Source: Pontibacter harenae
Lineage (GTDB): Bacteria; Bacteroidota; Bacteroidia; Cytophagales; Hymenobacteraceae
DNA length: 64,000 nt
Direction: 5' to 3'
NCBI RefSeq assembly: GCF_020907245.1
Contig: NZ_JAJJWH010000001.1
Location: 62,001-126,000 of the forward strand
The notes beneath the pieces were generated by a model. The model was not told the DNA's origin, did not search any database, and saw nothing but the letters and a program-made list of their open reading frames with translations. This document shows, piece after piece, positions 24,614 to 33,215 of this stretch. How positions within the stretch are numbered: position 1 is the first letter of the stretch; every line of letters starts with the position of its first letter. The position numbers and the translations under genes are program-made.

Positions 24614-25786
24614 CTACTTATTGTCTATCAGTCCGCGACCAGACTTCCTGATCTCTCCTTTAGTAGTAAGCTCTTGTGCCATTTTGTCTAATACACCATT
24701 TATAAACTGTTTACTCTTTGGTGTGCTATACAGTTTAGAAATTTCGATGTACTCGTTGATGGTTACCTTTACAGGGATGCTTCTGAAAATCTGCATCTCA
24801 CAAAGGGCCATTTTGAGTATAATTTTATCGAGCAGGGCCACACGCTCCACATCCCAGTTTTTCACGCTAGAAGAAATCAGTTCTTCGTAACGCTCATCGT
24901 CTTCGAGAGTTTGCTTATAAAGCTCTTCAAAGAATGCCCTATCCTCTTCCCAGTTGGCAGAAAGGTCGAGCAACACCTGGTCTTCTTCGGCTTCTTCGCC
25001 AAAGATTTTAATCGTTTTGTTTGCCAGGCTCTTTACAATGGATTTGTTTTCTACCCAATTCAGATCCTGCTCTTCAAACAAAGATTGTAAGTTTTTTTCT
25101 TTAAAGATAATGTTTTTGAAAATATGTTGCACCACTACCAGGTCCTCTTCCAGAGTGGGAGCAGACAAGCTCAGGTAGTTCAAAAACACTTCATCCTGCT
25201 TCAGAACGTTTTTATAGATAGAGCGAATTTCGCTTATATCAGAGCCCCAGCTAATATTTCTGCGAATAATGTGCTGCTGGTAAGACTTGTTTTGCAACAG
25301 GCGCTGCACAACGCTGTTGTTTGTGAAACGCTTTACATCAGGACCTTTGGCTACTGTAAAACGCTTTTCTTTCTTCTCTTCCTCTTCCGCTATCAGGTTC
25401 ACCAGCACTTCCAGTATTTGCAAGGTGCTCAGGTAGTGGTCGTAAATGCGCTCTACAGCATTCAGCATCTGGTTACCATAGTACTTCTTGTCTTTGCTGA
25501 GAAGGTTTTTGTAGTATACAACGGCTCTGTTTACCGCACTGATAATTTCCTGGTCCGTCTCTTCACTTTCCATCTGGCTTGTTTCGAACCATTCTTTAAA
25601 ATGAAGCTGAGCCATTTGTTTTTTGCCTTCGAGCAACTTCTTATCCTGCACCTCCATAGAGTTGAGGTTGGGTGCAAATTCTTCACTTATCTGGTCTAGG
25701 GCCAGCAGATAGTCAGAACCTTCGGCCTGCTTGTAGGCATAGATCGCTTGCATTGCCTTGATTCGTAGTGTTCTGCGGTTGAGCAT
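24614..25786 (-). CDS. nusB: Transcription antitermination factor NusB, N-terminally extended
   Basis: NusB binds boxA RNA with NusE (S10) in rRNA antitermination. The C-terminal part (about 245-375) is the NusB fold, with NWDVERVALLDKIILKMA and VKVTINEYIEISK...SKQFINGVLDKMA. A NusB-like first helix is also at the very N-terminus (MLNRRTLRIKAMQAIYAYKQ). Between them are some 220 residues of charged helical sequence. At 390 residues it is far longer than the 140-residue E. coli protein but of the size usual in Bacteroidota. It heads the seven-gene operon ending in coaE. Confidence 0.88.
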   Translation of the reverse strand: MLNRRTLRIKAMQAIYAYKQAEGSDYLLALDQISEEFAPNLNSMEVQDKKLLEGKKQMAQLHFKEWFETSQMESEETDQEIISAVNRAVVYYKNLLSKDKKYYGNQMLNAVERIYDHYLSTLQILEVLVNLIAEEEEKKEKRFTVAKGPDVKRFTNNSVVQRLLQNKSYQQHIIRRNISWGSDISEIRSIYKNVLKQDEVFLNYLSLSAPTLEEDLVVVQHIFKNIIFKEKNLQSLFEEQDLNWVENKSIVKSLANKTIKIFGEEAEEDQVLLDLSANWEEDRAFFEELYKQTLEDDERYEELISSSVKNWDVERVALLDKIILKMALCEMQIFRSIPVKVTINEYIEISKLYSTPKSKQFINGVLDKMAQELTTKGEIRKSGRGLIDNK

Positions 25787-26068
25787 AATCTTATTTTAAA
25801 GAGCGTGTTTTGTTAATGTTGTATTTGTTTGGCTGATGCTATCCGCAAGCATATTTTAACGTCATCTTTCACACCGCTAAGCATAATCTTCAGAACATGA
25901 AGCTGCTCGCTGGCAAAGATAAAATAAGATGAAGCCCCAAGGCTAAACATCAGCACCTTAAAAACTATAAAGGAAATGTAAGCTATGCGCTTATAGTTCC
26001 GTGTACTTATCAATCTATCTACAGCAAAGTGCTACAGGTTAATGCAGCACTTTTACCTTATATTTATC

Positions 26069-27169
26069 TTAGAATGTAGAGCGAACTTTCGCCATACTTT
26101 CAATGCGTTTCTCAGCAAGCTGTTTTGCTGCCAAATGCGTACTAATGCCTTCTTTTTCGGCCAGGTTAAGAATTTCCAGCGTGTAGCTATAGATGCGCTC
26201 TGTTTGCGCATAAGCTCTTTCGCGGTTGTAACCCACCAGCTCAGAATAAACATTTATCAAACCGCCTGCATTTATCAGGAAATCTGGCGCATAAACTATA
26301 TCGCGTTCCTGCAGGGCTGCCCCATGCACATCCTCGTCGCGCAGCTGGTTGTTGGCACTACCTGCAATTATCTGGCATTTTAGCCTGTTAACTGTATCAT
26401 CGTTTATGGTGCCACCAAGTGCACACGGCGCATGAATATCTACATTCAGGTCATACACCTCATCCATGCCCACTATTTTCGCTTTATACTTAGAAGACAC
26501 CTCTTTCAAGCGGTCTTCATAAATATCGGCAATGTATACGTGCGCTTTCTCCTTTGCCAGCAGCTCTACCAAATAGCCTCCTACGTTGCCTACACCTTGC
26601 ACCGAAATCGTTCTTCCTTCTAAAGAATCAGAGCCGTAAACTTTTTTTGCTGCGGCTTTCATTCCCATATAAGTGCCGTAAGCCACTACAGGAGAAGGAT
26701 CGCCACCGCCGCCCATAGACTCTGGCAACCCTGACACGTGCTCCGTCTCCATACGGATAAACTCCATATCTTTGGTTGTCATGCCAACGTCTTCGGCAGT
26801 GATGTAAGCTCCGTTCAGGTTTTTGATAAAACGACCGAACTTACGAAGCAGCGCCTCGTTTTTATCTTTTTTTGCATCACCGATAATCACGGCTTTGCCA
26901 CCGCCCAGGTTCAGGCCAGAAATAGCCGCCTTATAGGTCATGCTTCTGGAAAGCTTCAGCACATCTTCAAGCGCTTCTGCCTCAGACGCATATTGCCACA
27001 TACGCGTGCCACCCAACGCAGGGCCTAATACTGTATTATGAATGGCGATGATTGCTTTTAAGCCAGTATCTTTATCATGGCAGAACACCACTTTCTCGTG
27101 ATTGTACTCTGAAATTTGGGCAAAAACTGACTTCTCCCGCTGTACTTCCTCTTCTTTTAATTCAGCCAT
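26069..27169 (-). CDS. ldh: Leucine dehydrogenase (branched-chain amino acid dehydrogenase)
   Basis: Reversible NAD-dependent deamination of leucine, isoleucine or valine to the 2-oxo acid. The 366-residue protein has GPALGGTRMW, catalytic lysines Lys80 (SMTYKAAIS) and Lys92 (GGGKAVI), DVGM and the NAD motif QGVGNVGG. The compact length and motif order match leucine dehydrogenase rather than glutamate dehydrogenase. A clear promoter precedes it (27241-27270). A weak 8-bp hairpin follows (26026-26053). Products could feed branched-chain fatty-acid synthesis (inference). Confidence 0.88.
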   Translation of the reverse strand: MAELKEEEVQREKSVFAQISEYNHEKVVFCHDKDTGLKAIIAIHNTVLGPALGGTRMWQYASEAEALEDVLKLSRSMTYKAAISGLNLGGGKAVIIGDAKKDKNEALLRKFGRFIKNLNGAYITAEDVGMTTKDMEFIRMETEHVSGLPESMGGGGDPSPVVAYGTYMGMKAAAKKVYGSDSLEGRTISVQGVGNVGGYLVELLAKEKAHVYIADIYEDRLKEVSSKYKAKIVGMDEVYDLNVDIHAPCALGGTINDDTVNRLKCQIIAGSANNQLRDEDVHGAALQERDIVYAPDFLINAGGLINVYSELVGYNRERAYAQTERIYSYTLEILNLAEKEGISTHLAAKQLAEKRIESMAKVRSTF

Positions 27170-27240
27170 TTATTAAATGATTAAGTGTTAGCTTATATTT
27201 GTAGAGCGTAAGGAAGAAAGTATGTCTCCTGATTTGACCG

Positions 27241-27270
27241 CAAAATTAGCTCTTTTTTTTATTATTTCAA
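27241..27270 (-). promoter_or_regulatory. Leucine dehydrogenase promoter
   Basis: Read on the minus strand: TTG (27270-27268), 19 bases, TAATTTTG (27248-27241), an exact TAnnTTTG. The predicted leader is about 65 bases. Confidence 0.7.
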
Positions 27271-27320
27271 TTTGTCCTTTGTAACTCCACGTAAAAGCTC
27301 AAAGGCTTTAAGATCAAACT

Positions 27321-29105
27321 GTGAAATCATTAAAACACCTAAATAAGTACCTCCTTAAATATAAATACAGACTCATTCTGGGTTTGCTGTTCACCATTAT
27401 CTCTAACTTCTTCCAAATTCTGCCTGCCCAAATCGTGCGGCATGCTTTCAACCTGATCAGGGAAGGCATTAGCCTACATGGTTTGTACGAAGGATCGGGG
27501 CAGCAAGAAGCAGTATATGAGATTTTTGCAAAAAGTATTCTGATATACGGTGTGGTTATTCTGGCCCTGGCACTGCTCCGCGGCCTGTTCCTGTTTTTTG
27601 TGCGCCAAACCATTATTGTGATGAGCCGACTCATAGAGAACGACCTGAAGAACGAGATTTACGAGCACTACCAAAGCCTGCCACTAAGCTTTTACCGCAA
27701 GAACAATACAGGCGACCTGATGTCGCGCATATCAGAGGATGTGAGCCGTGTGCGCATGTACTTGGGTCCAGCCATTATGTACGGCCTTAACCTCATCATC
27801 CTGTTCCTGATGGTTATTCCGTACATGCTGTCGGTAAACGTGAAGCTGACACTGTATACTTTGATTCCGCTACCGATACTGGCCATCAGCATTTATTATG
27901 TAAACAATATTATACAGCGTAAATCTGATGAGATACAGCGCAGCCTTTCGGGCATAACCACCTTTGTGCAGGAGGCTTTTTCGGGTATAAGAGTATTAAA
28001 ATCTTTTGTGCGTGAAGACGATTCGCACAACAACTTTACCACCGCCAGCAACACCTACAAAGACAAATCGTTGGAGCTAAACTTTGTAAACTCCCTCTTC
28101 TTCCCGCTGATATTGTTCATGGTAGGCCTGAGCACCATAATCACCGTGTATATTGGTGGGCAGGAAGTGATGAACGGCAGCATTACAACTGGTAACATTG
28201 CCGAGTTCCTGATTTACGTAAATATGCTTACCTGGCCAGTTACCGCCCTCGGCTGGACAGCAAGTTTGGTGCAGCGTGCTGCTGCCTCGCAAGAGCGTAT
28301 AAATGAGTTTCTGCGCACCAAAACCGAAATTGTTACCACCCGCAACATCAGCAGGCCTATTGCTGGCGACATTGTTTTTGAGAATGTAGACTTCATTTAC
28401 CCCGACACTAACATACATGCACTGAAAGGCGTTTCGTTCCGCATAAACCATGGCGAGACCTTGGCTGTTATCGGCAATACAGGCTCTGGCAAAAGCACCA
28501 TTGCCAACCTGCTGCCTCGCATGTACGATGCCAGCAGCGGCCGTATTCTGATTGACGGCATTGATGTGCGCGAATACAACCTAGAGAGCCTGCGTAGCCA
28601 AATTGGTTATGTGCCGCAAGATGTGTTCCTTTTCTCCGATTCTATCCGCAACAACATTGGCTTTGGTTTGCCTAGCATAACCGAAGAGCAAATGATACAG
28701 TCTGCTAAAGATGCCGATGTGTATGAAAACATCATCCGTTTCCCAGAGCAGTTCGACACTAAACTGGGCGAACGCGGCATCACTTTATCGGGTGGGCAGA
28801 AGCAGCGTGTGTCTATTGCGCGGGCACTGGTACGGGAGCCTAGCATTCTTATTCTTGATGATTCACTTTCGGCTGTAGACACCAAAACAGAGAATGCGAT
28901 TCTGAACAGCCTGCGCCGCATTATGAATAACCGCACCTCTATCATCATATCGCATAGGGTATCGTCGGTGAAACTAGCAGATCGCATTCTGGTGATGGAA
29001 GACGGTGAGATTGTGCAACATGGCAGCCACGAGGAACTGATACAGGTAGAGGGGCTTTACAAAGTGCTTTACGAGCGGCAGTTGCAGACGGAGGATCTGG
29101 ATTAA
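27321..29105 (+). CDS. ABC exporter half, degenerate catalytic site (YheI/LmrC/TM287-like)
   Basis: A 594-residue half-transporter: six TM helices (about 15-320), then a nucleotide-binding domain with Walker A GNTGSGKS (385-392), Q-loop PQDVF, intact signature LSGGQ (489-493), Walker B ILILDD (509-514) and H-loop SHR. The residue after the Walker B Asp is Asp514 where the catalytic Glu is expected, and the LDDSLSAVD motif is typical of the subunit with the degenerate site in heterodimeric exporters such as TM287/288, LmrCD and YheIH. The start is GTG 27321. The complementary half is probably the convergent gene at 30399-32168. Confidence 0.9.
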   Translation: MKSLKHLNKYLLKYKYRLILGLLFTIISNFFQILPAQIVRHAFNLIREGISLHGLYEGSGQQEAVYEIFAKSILIYGVVILALALLRGLFLFFVRQTIIVMSRLIENDLKNEIYEHYQSLPLSFYRKNNTGDLMSRISEDVSRVRMYLGPAIMYGLNLIILFLMVIPYMLSVNVKLTLYTLIPLPILAISIYYVNNIIQRKSDEIQRSLSGITTFVQEAFSGIRVLKSFVREDDSHNNFTTASNTYKDKSLELNFVNSLFFPLILFMVGLSTIITVYIGGQEVMNGSITTGNIAEFLIYVNMLTWPVTALGWTASLVQRAAASQERINEFLRTKTEIVTTRNISRPIAGDIVFENVDFIYPDTNIHALKGVSFRINHGETLAVIGNTGSGKSTIANLLPRMYDASSGRILIDGIDVREYNLESLRSQIGYVPQDVFLFSDSIRNNIGFGLPSITEEQMIQSAKDADVYENIIRFPEQFDTKLGERGITLSGGQKQRVSIARALVREPSILILDDSLSAVDTKTENAILNSLRRIMNNRTSIIISHRVSSVKLADRILVMEDGEIVQHGSHEELIQVEGLYKVLYERQLQTEDLD

Positions 29106-29381
29106 ACAGACACAGGTAGCACGTATCAAGACATACGACCTTTTTGAGCATCAACATTCTGGCGCAATAATTATCTTGTCCCAATAAGCGTATCGCATTA
29201 ATATGAAGATTTATTCAGGAAAGGAAAACTTTGTCGTCTTTTGGACTCCACCACGCTATAAGCTTTGTTAACAGGGTATATGGTTCTGCTGGCATGCTAA
29301 AAACGATCGGCAGGAATTTTTTAGGACAAATTCTGTTATATGTACGTATAGCAGTCTAGAAATTCTTAAAAACGTAACAGT

Positions 29382-29798
29382 ATGGCAATCGACTTACAGC
29401 AAATCGGCAAAAGGTTTAGGTTTTACACTAATCTGAAAGAGCTAGAAATGGAACAGCTGAAATCCATAACTGGCAGCGACGAGCAAACCCTTTCTAATAT
29501 TATTTGTGGGCAGAATTACTTGCTGGATGACCTGGTTGCCATCATAAAGAACTTCCCAGACCTGAGTTCACAATGGCTGATTTACGGCGAAGGCAGCATG
29601 TTTAAGCCAATGGATGAAGACGGCAACTGCCACGACAGCGCCAAAGGCTGCCTGAAAAAAGATAAAACTGCTTACCTGCAACAGATGAAAGATATGCTGG
29701 TGGAGCTTGACGCAGCTGAGGTAGCAAAAGGCCATCATGCTGATGTGGACGCTTTGAAAGCAAAACTAGATGAGTACAAAGCTCAACAAGAGCAGTAG
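29382..29798 (+). CDS. XRE-like helix-turn-helix protein
   Basis: A 138-residue protein. Residues about 1-75 match the pattern of a Bacteroidota XRE/CI-type HTH domain: a first helix with IGKRFRFYTNL, a recognition region (GSDEQTLSNIICGQ) and the closing FPDLSSQWLIYGEGSMF, equivalent to the FPDLNPEWLLTGEG seen in this family. The C-terminal part is Lys/Asp-rich and probably a coiled-coil (residues 90-135). It lies between the two ABC exporter halves, which makes it a candidate regulator of them (inference only). It ends in a bidirectional terminator. Confidence 0.65.
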   Translation: MAIDLQQIGKRFRFYTNLKELEMEQLKSITGSDEQTLSNIICGQNYLLDDLVAIIKNFPDLSSQWLIYGEGSMFKPMDEDGNCHDSAKGCLKKDKTAYLQQMKDMLVELDAAEVAKGHHADVDALKAKLDEYKAQQEQ

Positions 29799-29823
29799 CC
29801 TGGTCTAAGACCTAAGAAAAAAG

Positions 29824-29863
29824 AAAAGCGCTAGCCGCCTCTACGAGGAGCTAGCGCTTTTTT
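29824..29863. terminator. Bidirectional terminator
   Basis: AAAAGCGCTAGC (29824-29835) pairs with GCTAGCGCTTTT (29850-29861) and T continues to 29863; A residues flank the other side. It lies between the convergent HTH gene and the GyrI-like gene. Confidence 0.88.
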
Positions 29864-29883
29864 AGCTTAAACACTTATCGAGC

Positions 29884-30402
29884 TTACTGCTTTACAGGCA
29901 CCTCTAGCATGGCTTCATCATCTTGCGGAAACCACTCCAGGTAAAACTGCTCTAATTCCATATTTTCTTCTTTGGCATAATCGAATACGGCGTTATACAA
30001 CTTACTTGGCGCCAGCGAATAATGCGCTTTTACCTGCCCTCTTAGCACCTTCCTGTTTCCTGGCACTACTCTCAACTCATAGCCTTCAGGCAACTGAACG
30101 GTTGTATCTGGAATGATAACCCCTATGAAGGCACTGATGGTATCACCTTTTTTTACGGGGTTGTTGTAATAGATGCTTCCCAGCATACCCTCCAGTTCCT
30201 TTTTATCCAGCACTTCTGCCGCCCGCTGAAAAACCTTACCTAAAGCCCTGTCATCTGTAGAGCCTAAAAAGGGTTGGCCTGCCACATATCTTATCTCAGA
30301 AGTGGCAACTGTTACATCAGGCTCTGTAAAACCGCCGATGTACGTATAAAATGTTAGAAACAGGACGCCCAAGGCAGCCACTACGTAGAAAAGTTTTTTC
30401 AT
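29884..30402 (-). CDS. Membrane-anchored GyrI-like effector-binding domain protein
   Basis: A 172-residue protein with an N-terminal TM helix or uncleaved signal (about 4-24) and a domain resembling the GyrI-like/BmrR-type small-molecule-binding fold: a first strand VTVATSEIRYVAGQPFLG, a middle DTISAFIGVIIP strand, PEGYELRVVPGNRKVLRGQVKAHY and the C-terminal MELEQFYLEWFP. In Rob, BmrR and GyrI this fold binds drugs or toxins. Here no DNA-binding domain is attached and the protein is membrane-tethered. Its ATG overlaps the stop of the upstream ABC half (ATGA, 4 bases), so translation is coupled to an exporter. Confidence 0.7.
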   Translation of the reverse strand: MKKLFYVVAALGVLFLTFYTYIGGFTEPDVTVATSEIRYVAGQPFLGSTDDRALGKVFQRAAEVLDKKELEGMLGSIYYNNPVKKGDTISAFIGVIIPDTTVQLPEGYELRVVPGNRKVLRGQVKAHYSLAPSKLYNAVFDYAKEENMELEQFYLEWFPQDDEAMLEVPVKQ

Positions 30403-32168
30403 AAATCAATCATGTTCTTATACTGCATCTGGTAAAGCTGGGCATAGTAGCCACCGTGCTTCAGGAGCTCTTCGTGGTTACCCATTTCTTTCAGCTCGCC
30501 CCTATCCAGCACAATAATTTTATCTGCTTTCTGGATGGTAGACAGACGGTGTGCAATTACGATGGAGGTACGGCCGTGCATCAGTTGGTCTATGGCGTAT
30601 TGTATCAGTTCCTCTGTTTCGGAATCTACGCTGGAGGTGGCCTCATCCAGAATAATTACCTCTGGGTTATATACCATGGCCCGCACAAAAGAGATCAGCT
30701 GTCGCTGCCCCACCGATAGGGTTGCCCCACGCTCCATTACATTATAATGCAGACCGCCAGGCAACCGCTCAATAAACTTACGGGCACCAACTAAATCTGC
30801 CGCATGCCACATCTGCTCTTCGGTTATGTTCTTATTTCCGAGGCTGATGTTGTCGGCTATACTTCCAGAGAATAAGAATACATCCTGCAGTACCACACCA
30901 ATATGGTGGCGCAGCACGCTCAGGTCATACTCCTTCAGGTCGTGCCCATCAATCACAATGTTTCCTTTATTAATCTCGTAGAAACGGTTCAGCAGGTTGA
31001 TAACCGAAGTTTTGCCAGCACCCGTAGCTCCCACAAAAGCCACCGTCTGGCCCGCCTTCACTTCAAAAGAAAGATCGCGCAGCACCCAATCCTCCTCCTT
31101 ATAGGCAAACCATACGTTCCTAAAGCTAATTTCGCCTTTTATTCTTTCGGGGGCATAGTTGCCGTTATCAGGTATCATCTCACGGCTATCGAGCAGGCGC
31201 ATGAGGCGTTCTGTACTTACCACCCCCAACTGTAGTGTATTAAAGCGGTCGGCAATCTGCCGTATGGGCCGAAAGAACATCTGGATGTAAAGTATAAACG
31301 CCATGAGCGTGCCTAACGAGGTGTCGTTATCTATTACGCCGTGGGCACCGTACCACACCAGCAAGCCTAAACCAGCCGCCGCTATAATTTCAGCCACAGG
31401 AAAATAAATAGAATAATACAGCACAGAACGGATATTGGCGCGGGTATGCTCTTTGTTGATGGCCTGGAATTTCTCCATCTCGCGCTTCTCGTTGTTGAAT
31501 ATCTGCACGATGCTCATACCCGTAATATGCTCCTGCACAAAAGAGTTTAGCCTTGCCACCGCCGTACGCACCTCCTGAAAAGTATCTTTTATCTTTTCTT
31601 TAAAGATATAGGTACTGATGATCATGAGCGGGAATGTAGAAAGGCTCACCAGCGTCAGCTCCCAATCGATGTAGAACATAAAGCCTACTATAAACACAAG
31701 CTGCAGAATATCGCCGATCATAGCGGCCAGCCCCTCACTAAACACATCTGAAAGGGTTTCTACATCAGAAACGTTTCGGGTAACGAGGGTGCCAATCGGG
31801 GTACGGTCGAAGAACTTGAGGCGCAGGTCCAAAATATGGCGGTACAGCTTGATGCGAATATCGCGTACCACGTGCTGCCCCAGCCAGCCGGCAAAATAGG
31901 TATGCAGGTACTGCACAATGGCATGTATTACCAGCAGCACAGCCAGCACCACAAACATCCTGTTCAGGCCCTCCCAGTCGTTCTGTAAAATCTCGTTATC
32001 TACTGTGTATTGAATCAGGAATGGCCGAATAGCAGCCAGCACCGCCGAGGCAAAAGTGAGGAACACAATAAAGTAGAAAGTCTTGATGTGAGGCTTTACG
32101 AAGGAAAAAAGCCGTCGCAGTATATCCGCATCAAAAAACTGTCCTGTATTTTTAGGTTTATCTTCCAA
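30399..32168 (-). CDS. ABC exporter half, catalytic-Glu subunit with degenerate signature (YheH/LmrD/TM288-like)
   Basis: A 589-residue half-transporter: six TM helices (about 28-310), Walker A GATGAGKT (380-387), LQDVF Q-loop, Walker B VIILDE with catalytic Glu509, and H-loop AHRLS. The signature is LSVGQ (484-488) rather than LSGGQ. A canonical Glu with an altered signature is the complement of the Asp514/LSGGQ half at 27321-29105, as in TM288 versus TM287. The pair would form one consensus and one degenerate ATP site. The gene is translationally coupled to the GyrI-like gene. Substrate is unknown; family members export drugs or lipids. Confidence 0.9.
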   Translation of the reverse strand: MEDKPKNTGQFFDADILRRLFSFVKPHIKTFYFIVFLTFASAVLAAIRPFLIQYTVDNEILQNDWEGLNRMFVVLAVLLVIHAIVQYLHTYFAGWLGQHVVRDIRIKLYRHILDLRLKFFDRTPIGTLVTRNVSDVETLSDVFSEGLAAMIGDILQLVFIVGFMFYIDWELTLVSLSTFPLMIISTYIFKEKIKDTFQEVRTAVARLNSFVQEHITGMSIVQIFNNEKREMEKFQAINKEHTRANIRSVLYYSIYFPVAEIIAAAGLGLLVWYGAHGVIDNDTSLGTLMAFILYIQMFFRPIRQIADRFNTLQLGVVSTERLMRLLDSREMIPDNGNYAPERIKGEISFRNVWFAYKEEDWVLRDLSFEVKAGQTVAFVGATGAGKTSVINLLNRFYEINKGNIVIDGHDLKEYDLSVLRHHIGVVLQDVFLFSGSIADNISLGNKNITEEQMWHAADLVGARKFIERLPGGLHYNVMERGATLSVGQRQLISFVRAMVYNPEVIILDEATSSVDSETEELIQYAIDQLMHGRTSIVIAHRLSTIQKADKIIVLDRGELKEMGNHEELLKHGGYYAQLYQMQYKNMIDL

Positions 32169-32255
32169 AGCTATTTCTAAACTGTAAAGCGGTTAGAGTG
32201 CAGCGCTCGCCACAGCACTATTTTCTCTTTACGAGCACATACTCTTAACCGACTG

Positions 32256-32263
32256 CAAAGTTA
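32256..32263 (-). promoter_or_regulatory. Possible -7 box for the ABC/GyrI-like operon
   Basis: TAACTTTG on the minus strand matches TAnnTTTG. No good -33 element is seen. The leader would be about 84 bases. Confidence 0.35.
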
Positions 32264-32327
32264 ATGGTTTTATACTTAGCGACGGAAGCTTATCGGTTTA
32301 GAATATGAGGCTGATGCTGCAGACAAT

Positions 32328-33074
32328 TTACTTCAAGAACAATCCTTCTGGATACTCCACCTTGGCTAGGTACAAGCCTTCTGCAGGCGCAGCACCACTA
32401 GCTTTGCTGCGGTCTTTGCTGGCAATTACCTGCTCAAACTGCGCTACGGTAAGTTTACCACGGCCCACATCCAGTAGTGTGCCCACCACCAGCCGCACCA
32501 TACCGCGCAGAAAGCGGTTAGCTCTGATGGTGAATTGCAGTTCGTCTCCCTCCTGCCGCCAAACAGCTTCGTACATGTTGCAGTTGTAGTGCTTGGTATC
32601 GCCTTTCACTTTGCTGAAGGTGGTAAAGTCGTCATACTTTAAGAGTACAGCAGCAGCCTCGTTCATTTTGGCTACATCTACGGAGCGGCTCAGGTAGTAG
32701 GCGTAGTAGCGTTTAAAAGGATTTTTATTTAAGCTGATGTGATAGTGATAGGTGCGGGCAAAAGCATCAAACCGGGCATGTGCCTCGTCAGGAACTAAGT
32801 ACAGGTTCTTAGCCACCACATCGGCAGGTAAAATGCGGTTGAAGCGGTACAGCGCCTGCTCCGTATCCAGCTCCTCCGCCACATCGAAATGCACAAATTG
32901 CTGGCTGGCGTGTACTCCAGTATCGGTGCGGCCACTGCCAGTAGAACTAACAGGCTGGCGCAGCACTTTGGTCAGGCAATCGTCCAGCACCTCCTGCACC
33001 GATAGTGCATTTGGCTGCACCTGCCAACCATGAAAACGGGTGCCATCGTAAGCTATTTCTAAAAAATACCGCAT
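32328..33074 (-). CDS. truA: tRNA pseudouridine synthase A
   Basis: Forms pseudouridine at positions 38-40 of the tRNA anticodon arm. A 248-residue protein with catalytic Asp51 in GRTDTGVHA, followed by FHARFDA-type residues (DEAHARFDAFARTYHY) and the C-terminal RANRFLRGMVR motif. Complete and of normal length. It is divergent from the DUF4293 gene, and its promoter ends close to the start codon. Confidence 0.95.
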   Translation of the reverse strand: MRYFLEIAYDGTRFHGWQVQPNALSVQEVLDDCLTKVLRQPVSSTGSGRTDTGVHASQQFVHFDVAEELDTEQALYRFNRILPADVVAKNLYLVPDEAHARFDAFARTYHYHISLNKNPFKRYYAYYLSRSVDVAKMNEAAAVLLKYDDFTTFSKVKGDTKHYNCNMYEAVWRQEGDELQFTIRANRFLRGMVRLVVGTLLDVGRGKLTVAQFEQVIASKDRSKASGAAPAEGLYLAKVEYPEGLFLK

Positions 33075-33079
33075 GCCTG

Positions 33080-33112
33080 CAAAGATAAGACTTCCTTCTA
33101 AAGTAAAGCCAA
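33080..33112 (-). promoter_or_regulatory. truA promoter, nearly leaderless
   Basis: Minus strand: TTG (33112-33110), 22 bases, TATCTTTG (33087-33080). The usual start point, about four bases after the box, would be 2-3 bases before the truA ATG at 33074. Confidence 0.55.
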
Positions 33113-33161
33113 CCCCACACCACTGAGCCGTAGCTAAAACTGGCAGAAGAAATCATTGATT

Positions 33162-33190
33162 TTTGTTTTACAGGTCTTTGGCTAATTTTG
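33162..33190 (+). promoter_or_regulatory. Promoter of the DUF4293 gene
   Basis: TTTG (33162-33165), 17 bases, TAATTTTG (33183-33190), an exact -7 consensus with a slightly short spacer. Leader of about 22 bases. Confidence 0.55.
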
Positions 33191-33215
33191 CAAATCCTAT
33201 TTAGAAAAATTACTT

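Noticed and set aside
25813-26013. 66-codon minus-strand frame between leucine dehydrogenase and nusB
   Set aside because: It contains a TATCTTTG promoter-like box (25914-25921, minus strand) suited to nusB, follows a hairpin after leucine dehydrogenase, and has no recognised motif. More likely the nusB leader region.
28945-29184. 79-codon minus-strand frame after the first ABC gene
   Set aside because: Mostly antisense to the ABC ATPase C-terminus; a shadow frame.
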